DNA from: Nepenthes gracilis
Taxonomy: Eukaryota; Streptophyta; Magnoliopsida; Caryophyllales; Nepenthaceae
Direction: 5' to 3'
DNA length: 64,000 nt
Assembly: GCA_033239525.1 (NCBI GenBank)
Contig: BSYO01000013.1
Span: 3,496,501 to 3,560,500 of the forward strand
Positions 44,266 through 56,245 of this stretch are shown here, in pieces. How positions within the stretch are numbered: position 1 is the first letter of the stretch; each line of letters opens with the position of its first letter. The position numbers and the translations under genes were made by a program. The notes beneath the pieces were generated by a model, which was not told the DNA's origin, made no database searches, and was given only the letters and a program-made list of their open reading frames with translations.

Positions 44266-45428
44266 TGATTGGTCCAGCACCGTGAGCTGGTCCAGAACCT
44301 GGCTTACAGGGGAAGCAGCAGTCCAGGAGGAGCTCTTCACAGCCCAAGGCCTGAAGTCTCGACATCTGTGTAGCTGGTTCAAGTGGGTCGACCTGAAACT
44401 ATTCAATAGGAAGCAGACAATTAGGGTTGCGCGTAGTGCCGCGCCTGTGGCTGCCCCTCCTACACACCTGCCAACTATCTTGTAAGCCTAACGAATATTC
44501 GCAGGATATCCGTCCGTACGACGTATCCCTCCAAACGGCGCAGAGCACTCCTCCAGCTCATCAGCCAATCATAGCACAACGTCCCCCCAATCAGCAAGTG
44601 ACACTTGTCAAAATCACCGAGATAGCTTAGCGAATCTGCATGAGCAACCATCGCTAGCTATGAGCCACAAGGCAGTAAAATCGGCTCTCACTCTATATAT
44701 ACTCTACCTTACCTCCGTAGGAAAAAGGGGAGGAGAAGGAGATAGAGGAAGGAGAAGACTCCAGAAGATAAAATCCTAGAAGAGAGGAGAAAGCAGAGTA
44801 AAGGAAAGGGGGGTCGACAGAGCATACTCACTATCGCATTTTCTCACTTAGCTCAAATGGCTACCCCTTGCAGAGCAAGAGCATCCCCGGCTTTCAAAGC
44901 AATCCTCCGATTTAGGCTCGCAACTATATAGATATCGCGCCTGCTTCGAACTCTCAAGCTACTGGGACAGCAAAGATGATTCATGTAGTGAGGCGTAGGA
45001 AGCCCTCATCATTGGTAGCTAGAGAGGAGTTCAACGGGCGTTCCTCTTTCCATTATCATTGCCCGGGAGTTCCTGCTCCAAACAGTTGCTTTCCCACAAG
45101 TGCATCCACCTCTAAGTCGCCTCTCAGTTAGGCTCACCTCTAAGTCGTCCCTTGGTCGGGCGCACCCAAATACTTAATCTCCTCATCCATGTATTGGTGC
45201 ACTTTACATCCTCCATCTTTCTTTTTCTATAGAAAGATTTCTGATTTGAGTATCAAATGATATATCAGAGAGTGAATTCCACCAATCTTCTGACCTCCTA
45301 TTTGTTCATTATATTGCACAAGACCCAGGTTAAAAGAGAGGGAGACCGAACCTGCTTTAGTTCCACCCGTTGTGAAAGATCAAGTGGTTCCCTAATTCAT
45401 ACAATAATTCAGATCCAAAGACACATCA
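44266..45428 (+). mobile_element. Solo LTR (TSD AATTG)
   Basis: 1163 bp, TGATTGGTCC start and ACACATCA end, with perfect duplication AATTG at 44261-44265 and 45429-45433. A TATA-like CTATATATAC is near 44692. The GATTTCTGATTTGAGTATC signature near 45236 and the ending are shared with the fragment at 32765-33515. It lies just upstream of the putative exons at 45626-46271. Confidence 0.88.
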
Positions 45429-45625
45429 AATTGATTTTTGATTCCATTTTGACCACTGAGATGGTTCTGGGATAAGACACACTCCTTGATCAATAGAAGT
45501 CCTAGAATATTGAAATAATGTGAATTATTGTGCTATTGCAGTGACATTGAATTGAAGATCTGAAACATTTGGAGCTTGTCATGAACAATGTGAAGTAAAA
45601 AATGATCATTGATTTGAAATTGCAG

Positions 45626-46271
45626 CTAGGAAACGTCAATGCTGCTCATCCTCAGCTAAGCTACAGTACCATTATGTTGCTGGTTGCCAGCTTTACCAGG
45701 TTTCTCACTTAATTGATTAGTCAGTTTTTAGCAACATATACTGCAGGAACCCACCAATTTGTCTCAAACTAAACCTATTACTTGATAACTTATAATTCTA
45801 CGTTTTCGACAATTTGAAAACTGGTCTCAAGTAGTGCCCAGAAAGTTTAAGCTCTTTTTTTTTATTAAATTTTTTTTGGTTCAATTATGTGAAGTTGATT
45901 TAGGGGGTATTCAAACGTAGAGCCCTTTTGTTGAGATGGGCAGAAGCAACATGAGCTAAGCTTCACAGGAGATCAATTACTTTTTTAATGTTTATATTTT
46001 AGTGAGGTTCATGGTGCTTACTTATGGCTGTTCCGCCCTTTTGGCACCCACTGCAAGAAGTGTCAAAACCTTGCTGACAGGTCTTTTTGTTATATTAGCT
46101 TTGATTTATTCATGCTGATGGCATGCTTGCTGTTTAATAGCACATAACTCACACCTGTGTGCCATGGCATAGTCCTTCATACATGAATATATTTGACACT
46201 CTACTTTCCTCCTTGGTAGGAAGGATATGGGTGCTGGCTTGGTATTCTTTAGCGGTGGAAGAAGAAGATGA
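45626..46271 (+). CDS. Putative 3'-terminal exons of an unidentified gene
   Basis: Three short segments, 45626-45699, 46003-46080 and 46220-46271 (TGA), each have AG before and GT after (or a stop). When read in order they stay in one frame and give about 67 residues. Visible pieces are SYSTIMLLVASFT, then LWLFRPFGTHCKKCQNLADR, then KDMGAGLVFFSGGRRR. No stop interrupts any segment. I do not recognise the family. The upstream part of the gene was not found; it could lie across the retrotransposon cluster or be lost. The concordance of splice sites and phase is the only evidence, so this could be chance. Confidence 0.35.
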
Positions 46272-47735
46272 TGTGTTGACGTTGCACTGTTAAATATAGT
46301 TCTGCTGTTTGACCATCTGGTCCACAGGTATAATCAGTTTTTTTCCCCATGTCAACTGCCGTCGTCAACTTATTTCCATGGCAAAGACTGAGTTTTCCAC
46401 CGTCCATATCACCCTATTTGACTCCATTTCATTAAGATCATTGTGCATTGAAGGATTCACGGCATAGGGGACGTATCATTGTTGTCTTCTTAATTACAGC
46501 ATGCAGTAGTGATCACGAACTCCTGATATTAGTTGTGTTGTGAAGGCACTTTTCCTTTCATTTATCGAAACCCTGAAAATCTGTCTACATTCCATCAATA
46601 TGTTAATTTTCAATTTGATTGTCTTTAATAATAGAGCAATGAATTATCTTGTCAGTCTTTTGCCAATATATTTTCATTATAACCTTAGTCCTCTATGATG
46701 TAGCACTTTCGAACATGTTTAGCTTGCCATTGGATTTACTAGAATTTTGAGTTATTTGTCCACAAACCTTGAGACAGGCTGTGTAATTCTAGCGCCTGTG
46801 CATTCGTCAGCCAATCTCAAATTTAAAAAAGGAAAGAAAATAGGGTGTGCTCTTATTTAGATCACTTTTCATGCCACTGTTCACCAAAGCTATGGCTCTT
46901 CCACTTTGATATTGACAGTGTTTCACCGGCTTCTCCCTTATTAAGTATGGACCTAATTAATTTGGTATGACCAAGCCGTTTAAAGACCCAATTTAAAAAG
47001 TTTATAGTGTAATTGGATGTAAATTTTGAATAGAGATTAGCAGTAATAATGTAGGGATCATGCCAAAGGCCTGAGACCACTGCCCACCAGTAATCCCGTG
47101 ACATGGGTCTATTATATTTTTGATCCATCAGTTATTCTATATATATGGGTTTGCACTGGGATTTTAAAAAAATTTAAAAATATAATTTTTAATTGTCAAG
47201 CTGTTTCTGTAACCACATTTATGAAAAATAGCCAAAAAATTTTTTCATTTGCCTATGATTTTTTAAAAAAAAAAAAATTTATTATAAATTTTGTATCTTA
47301 TTGTATTATTATTTATTATTTTCTTATTATTAATATGTCAAATCCTTGACATCTCTCTTTCCTTTCTCTATTCGTGGCTTCCTTTTTTTTTTTTTTTCTC
47401 AGGTTGGGTGTGGTGGTTCCCTATCCATTTAAGTTAGCACCATTTTACCTAGAAAAAATAAATTCTACTCCCCTTTTTGGAGCATTTTGACTCTCAAAAA
47501 CTAAATCTTGAATTGTATTATTTGCATGCATTTTCTACAAATCTTAGTAAATGTGCACCTAGCCGCCGAAGACCCTTCTGTGCTGTTCGCAACACTGCTC
47601 CCAATGAGTTGGTTCTGTGAATACTCTTCTGCTGTTAATATCAATTCCCGACTACATCCTCTGGAAATGGAAGGTTTGCTGTTTATAGGTCTTTTCTCAT
47701 ACTAATCCTAAGCTGTGACCATTATCAAGCCATTC
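46272..47735. other. AT-rich intergenic DNA
   Basis: No supported gene. Poly-A/T runs lie at 47265-47280 and 47382-47397. Confidence 0.4.
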
Positions 47736-48845
47736 AAAATACATGTTTTGGGTTTCAAATCCATCTTTAAAAAATATATATAGATAACCCTGCCATCAGT
47801 TTATTTATAAGGTAGAAATACTTCATTCTTATTTGCCCAGAAAAAAAAAGATGAAAGAAATATAAATTTAAATTGTAATAAAAGAGTAATTACTACCTTT
47901 ACTATACTACCTTGCCCGCTTTTCTCGTTAGTGTTAAGAATAGAACAAAAAATGATACTGATAAGGTAGGGAGGTTAACCTGTTCATTTTCTAGTGATCA
48001 TTAATAAATAGAACAAAATACATATTCTAGGTTTCAAATCCATCTTTAAAAATGTATATAAAAATTCGCTATCAATTCATTTATAAGGTAAAAATACTTC
48101 ATTCATATTTGCCCAGAAAAAAAAGAGGAAATAAATACAAATTCAAATAGCGATAAAAGAGTAATTACTACCTTTACTATGTTACCTTGTTGACTTTTTT
48201 TGTTGGTGTTAAGAATAGGACAAAAAATAATATTAATGAGGTCAGGAGGCTGACATATCCATTTTCTAGTGATCATCAATAAATAGAACAAAATACATGT
48301 TCTAGGTTTCAAATCCATCTTTAAAATATATATATATATATATATCCGCTACCAATTCATTTGTAAGGCAATAATACTTCCTTCATATTTGCCCAGAAAG
48401 AAAAAGAGGAAAGAAATACAAATTTAAATAGTGGTAAAAGAGTAATTACTACATTTGCTATGTTACCTTATTGGTTTTTTTCGTTAGTGTTAAGAATAGA
48501 ACAAAAAATGATATTGATAAGGTCGAGAGGTTGACTTATTTATTTTCTAGTGATCATCAATGAATAGAATAAAATACATGTTCTGGGTTTCAAATCCATC
48601 TTTAAAATATATATATATATAAATCCGCTACCGGTTCATTTATAAGGTAGAAATACTTCCTTCATATTTGCCCAAAAAGAAAAGGATGAAAGAAATACAA
48701 ATTCAAATAGCGATAAAAGAATAATTGCCACATCCACTATGTTACCTTGTTGGCTTTTCTCGTTAGTGTTAAGAATAGAATAAAAAATGATATTGATGAG
48801 GTAGAGAGGCTGACCCGTTCATTTTCTAGTGATCATCGATGAATT
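47736..48845. repeat. Tandem repeat, 4 copies of about 278 bp
   Basis: Copies start at 47736, 48015, 48290 and 48571, each with AAAATACATNTTCTGGGTTTC, then a TA-rich run, TTTGCCCAGAAA, GAGTAATTACTACCT, GTTAGTGTTAAGAATAGAAC and TTTTCTAGTGATCATC. Periods are 279, 275 and 281 bases, with (TA)n length explaining much of the variation. Non-coding. Confidence 0.93.
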
Positions 48846-48999
48846 GCTACAATAATATTACCCGTTAGAGATCATAGGTGTAATAGACCGGAACAATAGC
48901 ATATGCATAGTACTAAATCTTATTTGTATTTCTTTCTTAACTATATGGAATTCATTATTGCACTTTGGTGGGAAGCTAGTATATACAACCCCATAACAC

Positions 49000-49341
49000 T
49001 TAAGGGTGGTCGAGGTGCTGGGTATAGATATAATCAACATGAGCAGCCAAAGTTCTCTTCATCAGGCACTCTTCCTTCTCAAGACCCTCACATATCTCAT
49101 CAGCAGCCTTAATGCTCTCCTTTTCAATATTCTATGAACCATCAAAAAAACACAAAAAAGCACGTTAAGGATATGAGTAATTGAGAAAACTTATCAAAAT
49201 TCAAGAACCCAGTAAACTTAAAGGATAATTTCATACCTCAAATTGGTTCTTCAGTTGGTCGTGTTCGCGACGAGCTGCATAGCTTAGCGTGAAGGAGAGC
49301 AGGATTAGGAGCAAAGCAAAGAGAGTGATGAGTTTAGACAT
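49000..49341 (-). CDS. PSK: Phytosulfokine precursor (prepro-PSK)
   Basis: Two exons on the minus strand: 49341-49237 (35 codons) and 49131-49000 (43 codons plus TAA), with GT-AG borders, phase 0, 78 residues. Residues 1-22 are a clear signal peptide (hydrophobic LITLFALLLILLSFTLSY). The conserved Cys motif CEGLEKEECLMKRTLAAH precedes DYIYTQ. YIYTQ (coordinates 49032-49018) is the phytosulfokine pentapeptide, which family knowledge says is tyrosine-sulfated in the Golgi, cut out by proteases and perceived by PSKR receptor kinases to promote growth. The aspartate before YIYTQ, needed for sulfation, is present. The precursor ends HLDHP. A TATA box lies 64 bases upstream. Which PSK paralogue it is cannot be decided. 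Confidence 0.95.
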
Positions 49342-49404
49342 GTTGCTCTGTGAACTTTTGTGGACTTTTGTGGACACAATGTATAGAGAAAAAGGGTGGG
49401 ATGA

Positions 49405-49414
49405 TGAATTTATA
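49405..49414 (-). promoter_or_regulatory. TATA box of the PSK gene
   Basis: CTATAAATTC on the minus strand, 64 bases before the ATG at 49341. A second TATAAAT-like sequence lies slightly further upstream. Confidence 0.55.
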
Positions 49415-49449
49415 GATGGGGATGGCAAATATAAATAGCCAAAGGTCAA

Positions 49450-51798
49450 ACTGATCTTTTAGCTTCTCTCTTGCTAAAAATATGATTATTCTAATCAAAC
49501 GATATTGAACTCATCTTATAATCCTAATTATTTATTTAATTATTAATAGTATAAAAAGACTTTAAAATAAGAGAACTTTGGTAGCTCTACTTATCCTTAT
49601 ATGAAAATTAAAATATCTTGATTTATCATTTATAACTCTCAACCCATATATTAAGGGGGTGCTAGTATTAATAGTAAGATAAGAGAAATAGTTTCTTAGT
49701 AATATAAAATTAAATTACATGTATGCTATCATCTTAATCGATGATACTATAGCCTCATGTATTAGGCCATTCTCACGGCAACAAAATGAAAACGTTATAA
49801 TCTATCAAATCAGTTATAGAAAATTGGATTCAAATGATATTTGATATTTTCTCTTTGTTGCACTTTGATTTGATTCCATATTTGACTTTTTTTCCTTGTT
49901 CATATCAATGTGCCTAAATATAGAGTTAGTCTTCAGACTTTAGTTATATATTACTATTCATACTTTTGATGACAAATTTGAACAGTATGTAGTCTAGTCT
50001 ATTTATTTGTGTGTTCTATCAATATAGCCACTGAGTAAGGTAGAAAATAGACTTACCAAACAAAAAAGATTAAGAATAGACTGAAAATTTATTGTTAATT
50101 TACTAATCTATTTAAAATTTCAGTCACAAATTGTGCTTAAATGAATATAAACTGAGGCATGTTTTATCTATTTTCAGTCGTGTATGATATATATTTTTTA
50201 TTATGCACGGTTGTAATCTCTCAACAAAAATAATAAAAAGTAATGAATCATTCATTTTTGAAAATAATGTTGAAAAAAAAAATAGTGTGTTCTTTTTGAA
50301 TAACATATTAAACTATATAAGATAAAATCATTTTAATGATTATTAAACTATTATATTATTTTATAATATAAAATTAAATATTATAACATACGTAGATTCA
50401 TATTAAACGTCATTGTCTCAGATAACTTAGAATTGATTTATCTTCATTCATTATTTTCTTTCTATCTTATGTGAGTTACACAAAAATTCTTAATGGAGAA
50501 TAAGTGTTAGATTAGATTGGTAGTTTCAGAGGAATTGTGGGAGGCTCTATCTTTTAAATAGATAAGAGACTTAAAAATTAAAAAGAATCTAATTTTAGAA
50601 AACACAGAGATCACATTAGCTCGGTTTAGTTCGATTGTAACTATAGCAGATGGTCATTGAATCTGAGTATCAAGTTCTGACTAGCAGCTCAGCAACATGA
50701 TCAATAGTAACTTAGCTTGAATAATCATGCTAATAGATGATGCCACGAGGTGGGGACTAGAACATATATGACTAATTAATTGGATTTTAATTGATGCAAT
50801 AATATATGGGGTTTGATTTTAAAATTGGATCGATTCCGACTAATATTAAAATAACTTTGGTTTGTATTTATTTATTTATTTTATCAATCATTTTATATAT
50901 GCTTTTGGTACAAATATGAACTGTTTTGCCTTTTCAAAAGTGCTAGTTTTTTTAAAAAAAAAGAAAATTAGAATATTTTATTATTATAAATGCATTATTG
51001 GTGTTACTGATTTAAATGTTTGTTTATAATTTTTTTAATAATCGAGTAATGCGGTGAAATGTGCTAAATAAATATGTTACCTGCTAATCAATCATAAAAC
51101 AACCTGTTATATGTGATAAAATCCATGTATTTTTATATTAAAAATAAAAATAATTAAAAATTAATAGTAGAAAAGAGAAAAAATAGAAATAAAATAAAGC
51201 AAAAAATATTAAAAAAATAAAAATGCTTTTAATATTATTATATTAATTTATATGCCTTTCGTAACGATTACAATTAACATTTACATGGTGGACCAGGGTG
51301 CCCTCGAACAACATTATTATAAAAAATGAGTAGGTAAACATTTACTTTATAATGAAGAATTTCTCACTCTTTTATAAAGTTAGAATAAATTATATATATA
51401 ACATCATTTTTTTTAAAAAAAAATCTATAAATTACTTAAATTTAAATAAATAATAGTAAGAATTAAATTTATACCTATAAATCTTACCCTAATACCTTAA
51501 ATTATTTTTATTAATTGAGTTTATTTAGATGGGTTTAGTGGGTAAAAAGATTAAGCTAAGCTGGCAATTACTCCTATTAAGCGAGCGACTTACCACCAAA
51601 TTATCCACCATCTCCCCATCCAAAGCAACATAAATTATAAGAAATGGAGGTAAAAGGGACCAATCAGCAAGGGCATAAAGGGAATTTACTTCAAGAACAG
51701 TCAATTAACAGTCAACAGAAGAGCCTTTTTAAGTAAACCCTCCTACGGGTTTCTTCTTCCCAATCAACACGGCGGTTTTGAGATTCTCTTCCGGCGCC
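49450..51798. other. AT-rich intergenic DNA
   Basis: Contains the PSK promoter at the left and the promoter of the small gene at the right. No other gene, RNA gene or element identified. Confidence 0.4.
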
Positions 51799-52113
51799 AT
51801 GGATTTAAAAGGCATTGCGACGGCCACCTCAACAAGCTGCAGCACTGGCTTCTGGAACTTCCGTCCGAACGGCGCCATTGAGTCTAGGGTCCGAACCACG
51901 TCGAGCCATAGCACCCCACAAGCATGCGGGAAGCTTGACGGGGTGGCGATGTGGCTCTTCAACGGCGTTGCAGCCGCTTTCTTTGCCTCCCTAGAGAGGT
52001 GTTACTGCATTCGGGTGTCCACGGTTGAAGATGAAGATGATGCCAACGAGTTGCCGTTGGTCTACAACGATGGGAATTCGAGAGGTGACCCCGGCTCTCC
52101 GGCCAACAGGTGA
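51799..52113 (+). CDS. Small plant protein of unknown function, 104 aa
   Basis: Single open frame from ATG 51799 ([13 protein letters not shown]) to TGA 52113. The core [42 protein letters not shown] and an acidic LPLVYNDGN segment has the look of a conserved angiosperm family of about 100-120 residues annotated only as hypothetical. I recall it but cannot name it. A hydrophobic stretch (residues about 54-68) could be membrane-associated. GC content is much higher than its surroundings, as expected for a real coding exon. After the stop, another frame continues with a basic Gly-rich tail (to about 52160), so the native C-terminus may be shifted by a one-base change. Confidence 0.7.
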   Translation: MDLKGIATATSTSCSTGFWNFRPNGAIESRVRTTSSHSTPQACGKLDGVAMWLFNGVAAAFFASLERCYCIRVSTVEDEDDANELPLVYNDGNSRGDPGSPANR

Positions 52114-53160
52114 TGGTGGCGGCGGTTTCGTCCGACCAAAACGGGCAGGAAGACAAAGCTAAATTGATGAAATCTGCTACTATATAGTGAAAATTAGGGC
52201 TGTGTTTGGCAAGTTATATTATAAGTGTTGATGGGATTTTGATTTTCGAAGGTCGCTGAAAGCCAAAAATCCTTGAATAAATGTGTTCATGATCCATAAT
52301 GCAGGTATGAAACTACGTTAAGTATTTTGTTTCTTTCTTTTTTTTTAAAGAAAACTTTCAACAAGCCCATTTATATAAATATATATAAGAATTTTGGTTG
52401 TATAGAAGCGCTAGAAATTAAATTTATTTATTTATTTTCTTAATGGGTCCTCTCCCTTAATAATCATTAACCATCATGGAATAAGTAGTGCTTGTGACAC
52501 CCATAACACGTTGCCATGTGATGCCAGATATTATTCAATTTTTATATTGTGGGAGGCAAAGAAAGTAAACCATGCTAAAGTAGCTTTTAATTACTTAATT
52601 GATAGAAACTTATTTAAAAAAGCTTCTTTGATCATAAAAGTCCACATTTTTCACCCCCATCTTGTCTCAATAATTGTGGTTATTGCGTACATATTAATAT
52701 ATTTTCTATCTAATTTTAAATGATAAATTGTTCTTCTTTTTCAAATACATTAATCCCTAACAATTTTGAGTTTGTCGGCCTGTCGGATTTGTATTTTTTC
52801 CGATAATTTTGTGTCGTATTTGAAATGTGCTGTCAAATCATGGCTATAATTATAATTTCATAGTATTTATTGCTATTATTATTATTATTTCCTTCTATAG
52901 GTAATTTATCAGGTGGAGAATCAATGTCAGCATGCATTAAGTAAATCTTTGAATCAGTCTCTTAGCTGGCTGTAATGTAACAAGTTCTTAGCTGGCTGTA
53001 ATGTAAGAGAGCAGGGGGATCCTCCTTTGATAAATAAAATTTTATCTCTTTTTTTAGTATATATATATATATTATAAATTTAAAATGTAAAAAAAAAATT
53101 ATTTGGGGAGTAAAACTCCTACTTTGAGAAGCACAATTGTATATAATAAATTAGGATTAC
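52114..53160. other. AT-rich intergenic DNA
   Basis: 3' flank of the small gene. There is a short direct repeat TTCTTAGCTGGCTGTAATGTAA near 52970-53006. No gene seen. Confidence 0.4.
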
Positions 53161-53164
53161 GGTG

Positions 53165-53470
53165 CTAGTAAATTTGGTGCGGACTAGACACTTAAAGCGT
53201 GATGAAACTTGAACATTAATTTGGTAAAATCTATGTGCCCGAGAAACACACGATAAGTAGCAACAAATTGAAAAAATCCATGTCTAAAAGGAATGTATTA
53301 TAGGCGCTCGAGCACTGGACTGACATGATCGAGGCAAGTGAGGTGTGCACAACTTGAGCCCGAGGAATAGATTGGCTGTATTGGAGAACATAGCTAACAC
53401 GCGACCGACAAGGCACTGAAAATCGAATAGAGGTTGGATGTGCTCAAGTTCATCGAGATCATGCCACTCA
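53165..53470. repeat. Dispersed repeat family, copy A (uninterrupted)
   Basis: Shares its sequence, in the same order, with 56640-56813 plus 58719-58885 (GGCAAGTGAGGTGTGCACA; GAGGAATAGATTGGCT). Copy A has no LTR at the TGAGG site. Type of parent element unknown. On the minus strand it is open for about 110 codons, without recognised homology. Confidence 0.75.
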
Positions 53471-54396
53471 GAAACAACCTTAACGTAAATAATTGAGTTA
53501 CTGCATTGAGGAGGCTGCATCAATTTCAACTGCTTGATACACAATGTGCAGTCTAGAAGCTGTCGCTTGTGATGAATTGATACGGTGAAATTCAATTGCA
53601 GCTCACGGATATCAAGCAATTAAGATCGTTAAAAATATGATTTTAGCTGCTAATAATTTTTAACGATGGAAAATTTTTACAATTATTTCTTCTAATGTTA
53701 AAATTTTTTAAATAATAATAACATAATACATAACATTTCATTGTTCAATGTACAAGTTTGAATATATAAACATATTCAGATCTAAAGTTTAACAATTTGA
53801 AAATTTTTAATAAACAAATCTTTACTTTTATTATTGAGTTTTCACAACAGTATATAATAAATAAAAATTAGAATCACATCGATCTATTTAAAATTCTACA
53901 AAAATATCAAAAATTTATTATCCAATTGAGGTTTATTATCCTTTAAATTTGTAACACTTTAAAGTGTATCATTTAAATATCACTATTTTATAATATTTCC
54001 TAACATTGATATTCAATTTTTAAAACGTCTGTTCTGCTTTCTCTTCTTTCTTCTTGGGCTTTCGATTTTCTTCTTGCTATTCGCAAAGAATAATGTCAGT
54101 TCTTCATTCTTCATATTTTATGCTTCTTTAAAATATTTTCTTCTCATTCCATATCTGACTTAAGCGAGACATTATTCACAGATAATGTATCATTATATTC
54201 ATTACAATGAATGAGATAATTTAATATTTTATTTAAAAAGAAAGAACTAAAAGATAATATAAAACAGTTAGAATAAAATAATTTACTCAACAAAAAAGTT
54301 GAACATCCCCAAGGTTTTGTAAAATATAAAAATGTGTTTGCTTCCTCTCTAGTATTCGAAGATTACGGGTCCTACCACCACCCAATGGTCATCTAG

Positions 54397-54720
54397 CTAG
54401 ATAAAACACGGGTAATTCTCTTTTGAAATTATCATGACCATCATCATAATTTCAATTATGTTATTAAACTTTGTCTTAATATCTTTAAAATATCTTGAGT
54501 AAGAAGTTATACTCTTATATATAATATAATCTTTTACAATTGAATTCTTAACACGAGCCATGTTGCAAATATATTGCTTGAATACATATAACATTCTTTC
54601 AGTGGGGTACATCCAATGACATTGGCCAGGTCCACCAACTATAGCCTTATTGGCTAAATAAATAGGCAAATGTAACATTATACCAAAGAAAGATGGAAAA
54701 ATATCATTTCTAACTAGCAT
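54397..54720 (-). pseudogene. CACTA (En/Spm) transposase fragment, DUF4218-like
   Basis: The minus strand reads IFPSFFGIMLHLPIYLANKA, then WMYPTERMLYVFKQYICNMARVKNSI and YSRYFKDIKTKFN. These match, in order, the conserved blocks of the DUF4218 domain found C-terminal to Transposase_21 in plant CACTA transposases. About 107 codons are open. The catalytic transposase domain is not seen nearby, so this is a remnant. Confidence 0.78.
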
Positions 54721-54869
54721 ATAGTTATAATAATTTGATATTCAATCTAGCACAATGCACACTCAATGTAATGTTCATATTAAAATATGAATTTGAGATA
54801 TTAAAGTATGCAATGTTCATATTCAATCCAAGTTGCTTTACATTGTATAGCAGCATTCACATAACAAAT

Positions 54870-55902
54870 GCATCAATGTATTTAGCAAAATCAGTTGAAT
54901 AGATTTTGTTGATTTGTTGTTGTGCTAAAGGGGGGATTATATGCCAGAAATATTCTGAATTTCTCCAAATTTTATTAATATATTTTGAGCTTTTTTATTT
55001 TCGTAAGCCTATTCTCAACCTTAGAAAATCTTACAAAACTATAATGCTATTTTGACCTGTCAAAGTTAAACCGCGATTAATCTTAATCTACTTTAATTAG
55101 GGTAAACGTTTTATTTATCTTGATTAATTTGTCTTAATTAGCCTTAATTACAACCCCCCCCCCCCCCCCCCCCAAAATAAATAAATAAACTCCCCTAGCT
55201 CCTGCCTCCACCCTCTACCCATCACTGCTTTGCCTTCACCTTCACCTTCTCCGCCTCCCCCCTCTCTATCTCCCTCTACCCTCTTTCCATCTGCAATGAA
55301 GTATGCGACCCCTCTCAGAGTTTGAGCTTCGTTAACTAAAAGGGCTGATAAAAAAACTTGAACTTGTTAAAATTCACTACTCTAGTTGTGCCCATATCTG
55401 GAAGACAGCATGGTTCCACAAAATTTGAGAAATCCACAATAACCAAGGGAGGAGAAACAGAATTCACCCAGATTAGGGTTTGGGCAAAGATCCCCAATAA
55501 TCAAAGAAACCAAAATCCCTAAAATCTTGTTCGAAAAATCCGCAAAATCAGCAAGATTATGCCTACAACAATCAAAGAAAGAAACGACGAGGTGCAACGA
55601 CGGCATACCTACACCCACAACTACGACATGCCTACGGTGGCGACGACTTGTGAATCGGAGTGGAGTTTACAGCGGTGGCAGTAAAGACCACAACGGCGCG
55701 GATGTGAGGCGGCAAAATGCTTGAGAGGAGAAGAGGAGAGGAGAGGAAGAGAGAAGAGAAAATGAGTTTGGGGAAGAAGAAGCAGGCGCGGAAGATAAGA
55801 GAAGGGAGGAGAGTGAAAAAACTGAGTCGGATGATATGCTTAGACGCGAGAAAAATGGGCGTCTAAACGTAGCCGTTGACGACAGAGTCTAAAATTCAGG
55901 TA
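54870..55902. other. Intergenic region with a 20-base poly-C run and CT-rich stretch
   Basis: 20 consecutive C at 55154-55173, then a CT-rich block to about 55300 and a GA-rich block at 55720-55815. The more GC-rich part (55200-55860) has short open frames on both strands, but none is recognised. Confidence 0.5.
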
Positions 55903-56245
55903 ACGTTTAATCGTAGAAAATAAAAATTTTATTTTATTTTTATTTTAAAAAAATAAATATTTTTTTTATTTGGTTATAATTTAACTAAAAATAAATATTT
56001 TTTTATTTTTTATTGGATAATAATTATTTTAATAAATATAAAAATAATAATTATTATTATTATCACTATTTCTATATTATTTCTCATACTATTCTATAAA
56101 CTAAATAATAAAATACTAATTTTTATTTTATCCTATTCTAACAACCAAATATGAGAATAATAATTTTAACTCTATTATCATCCTATTATATTCCCTAAAA
56201 ATAACTATTCTATTCTCATATTATTTCATTCCTACAATTAAACGT
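55903..56245. mobile_element. MITE with ACGTTTAAT-type terminal inverted repeats
   Basis: The left end ACGTTTAATCGTAGAAAATA and right end (read inverted) ACGTTTAATTGTAGGAATGA match closely. The interior is AT-rich and non-coding, 343 bp. The right-hand ATTTCATTCCTACAA sequence resembles a common plant MITE family whose ends contain ATTCCATTCCTACAACCAAACG. Target duplication not clear. Confidence 0.65.

Noticed and set aside
47508..47705. 65-codon frame with protein-like composition
   Set aside because: No recognised homology, no splice context and no partner exons.
55382..55724. Overlapping short frames on both strands in a GC-richer patch
   Set aside because: No recognisable motif and no consistent splice or start context.
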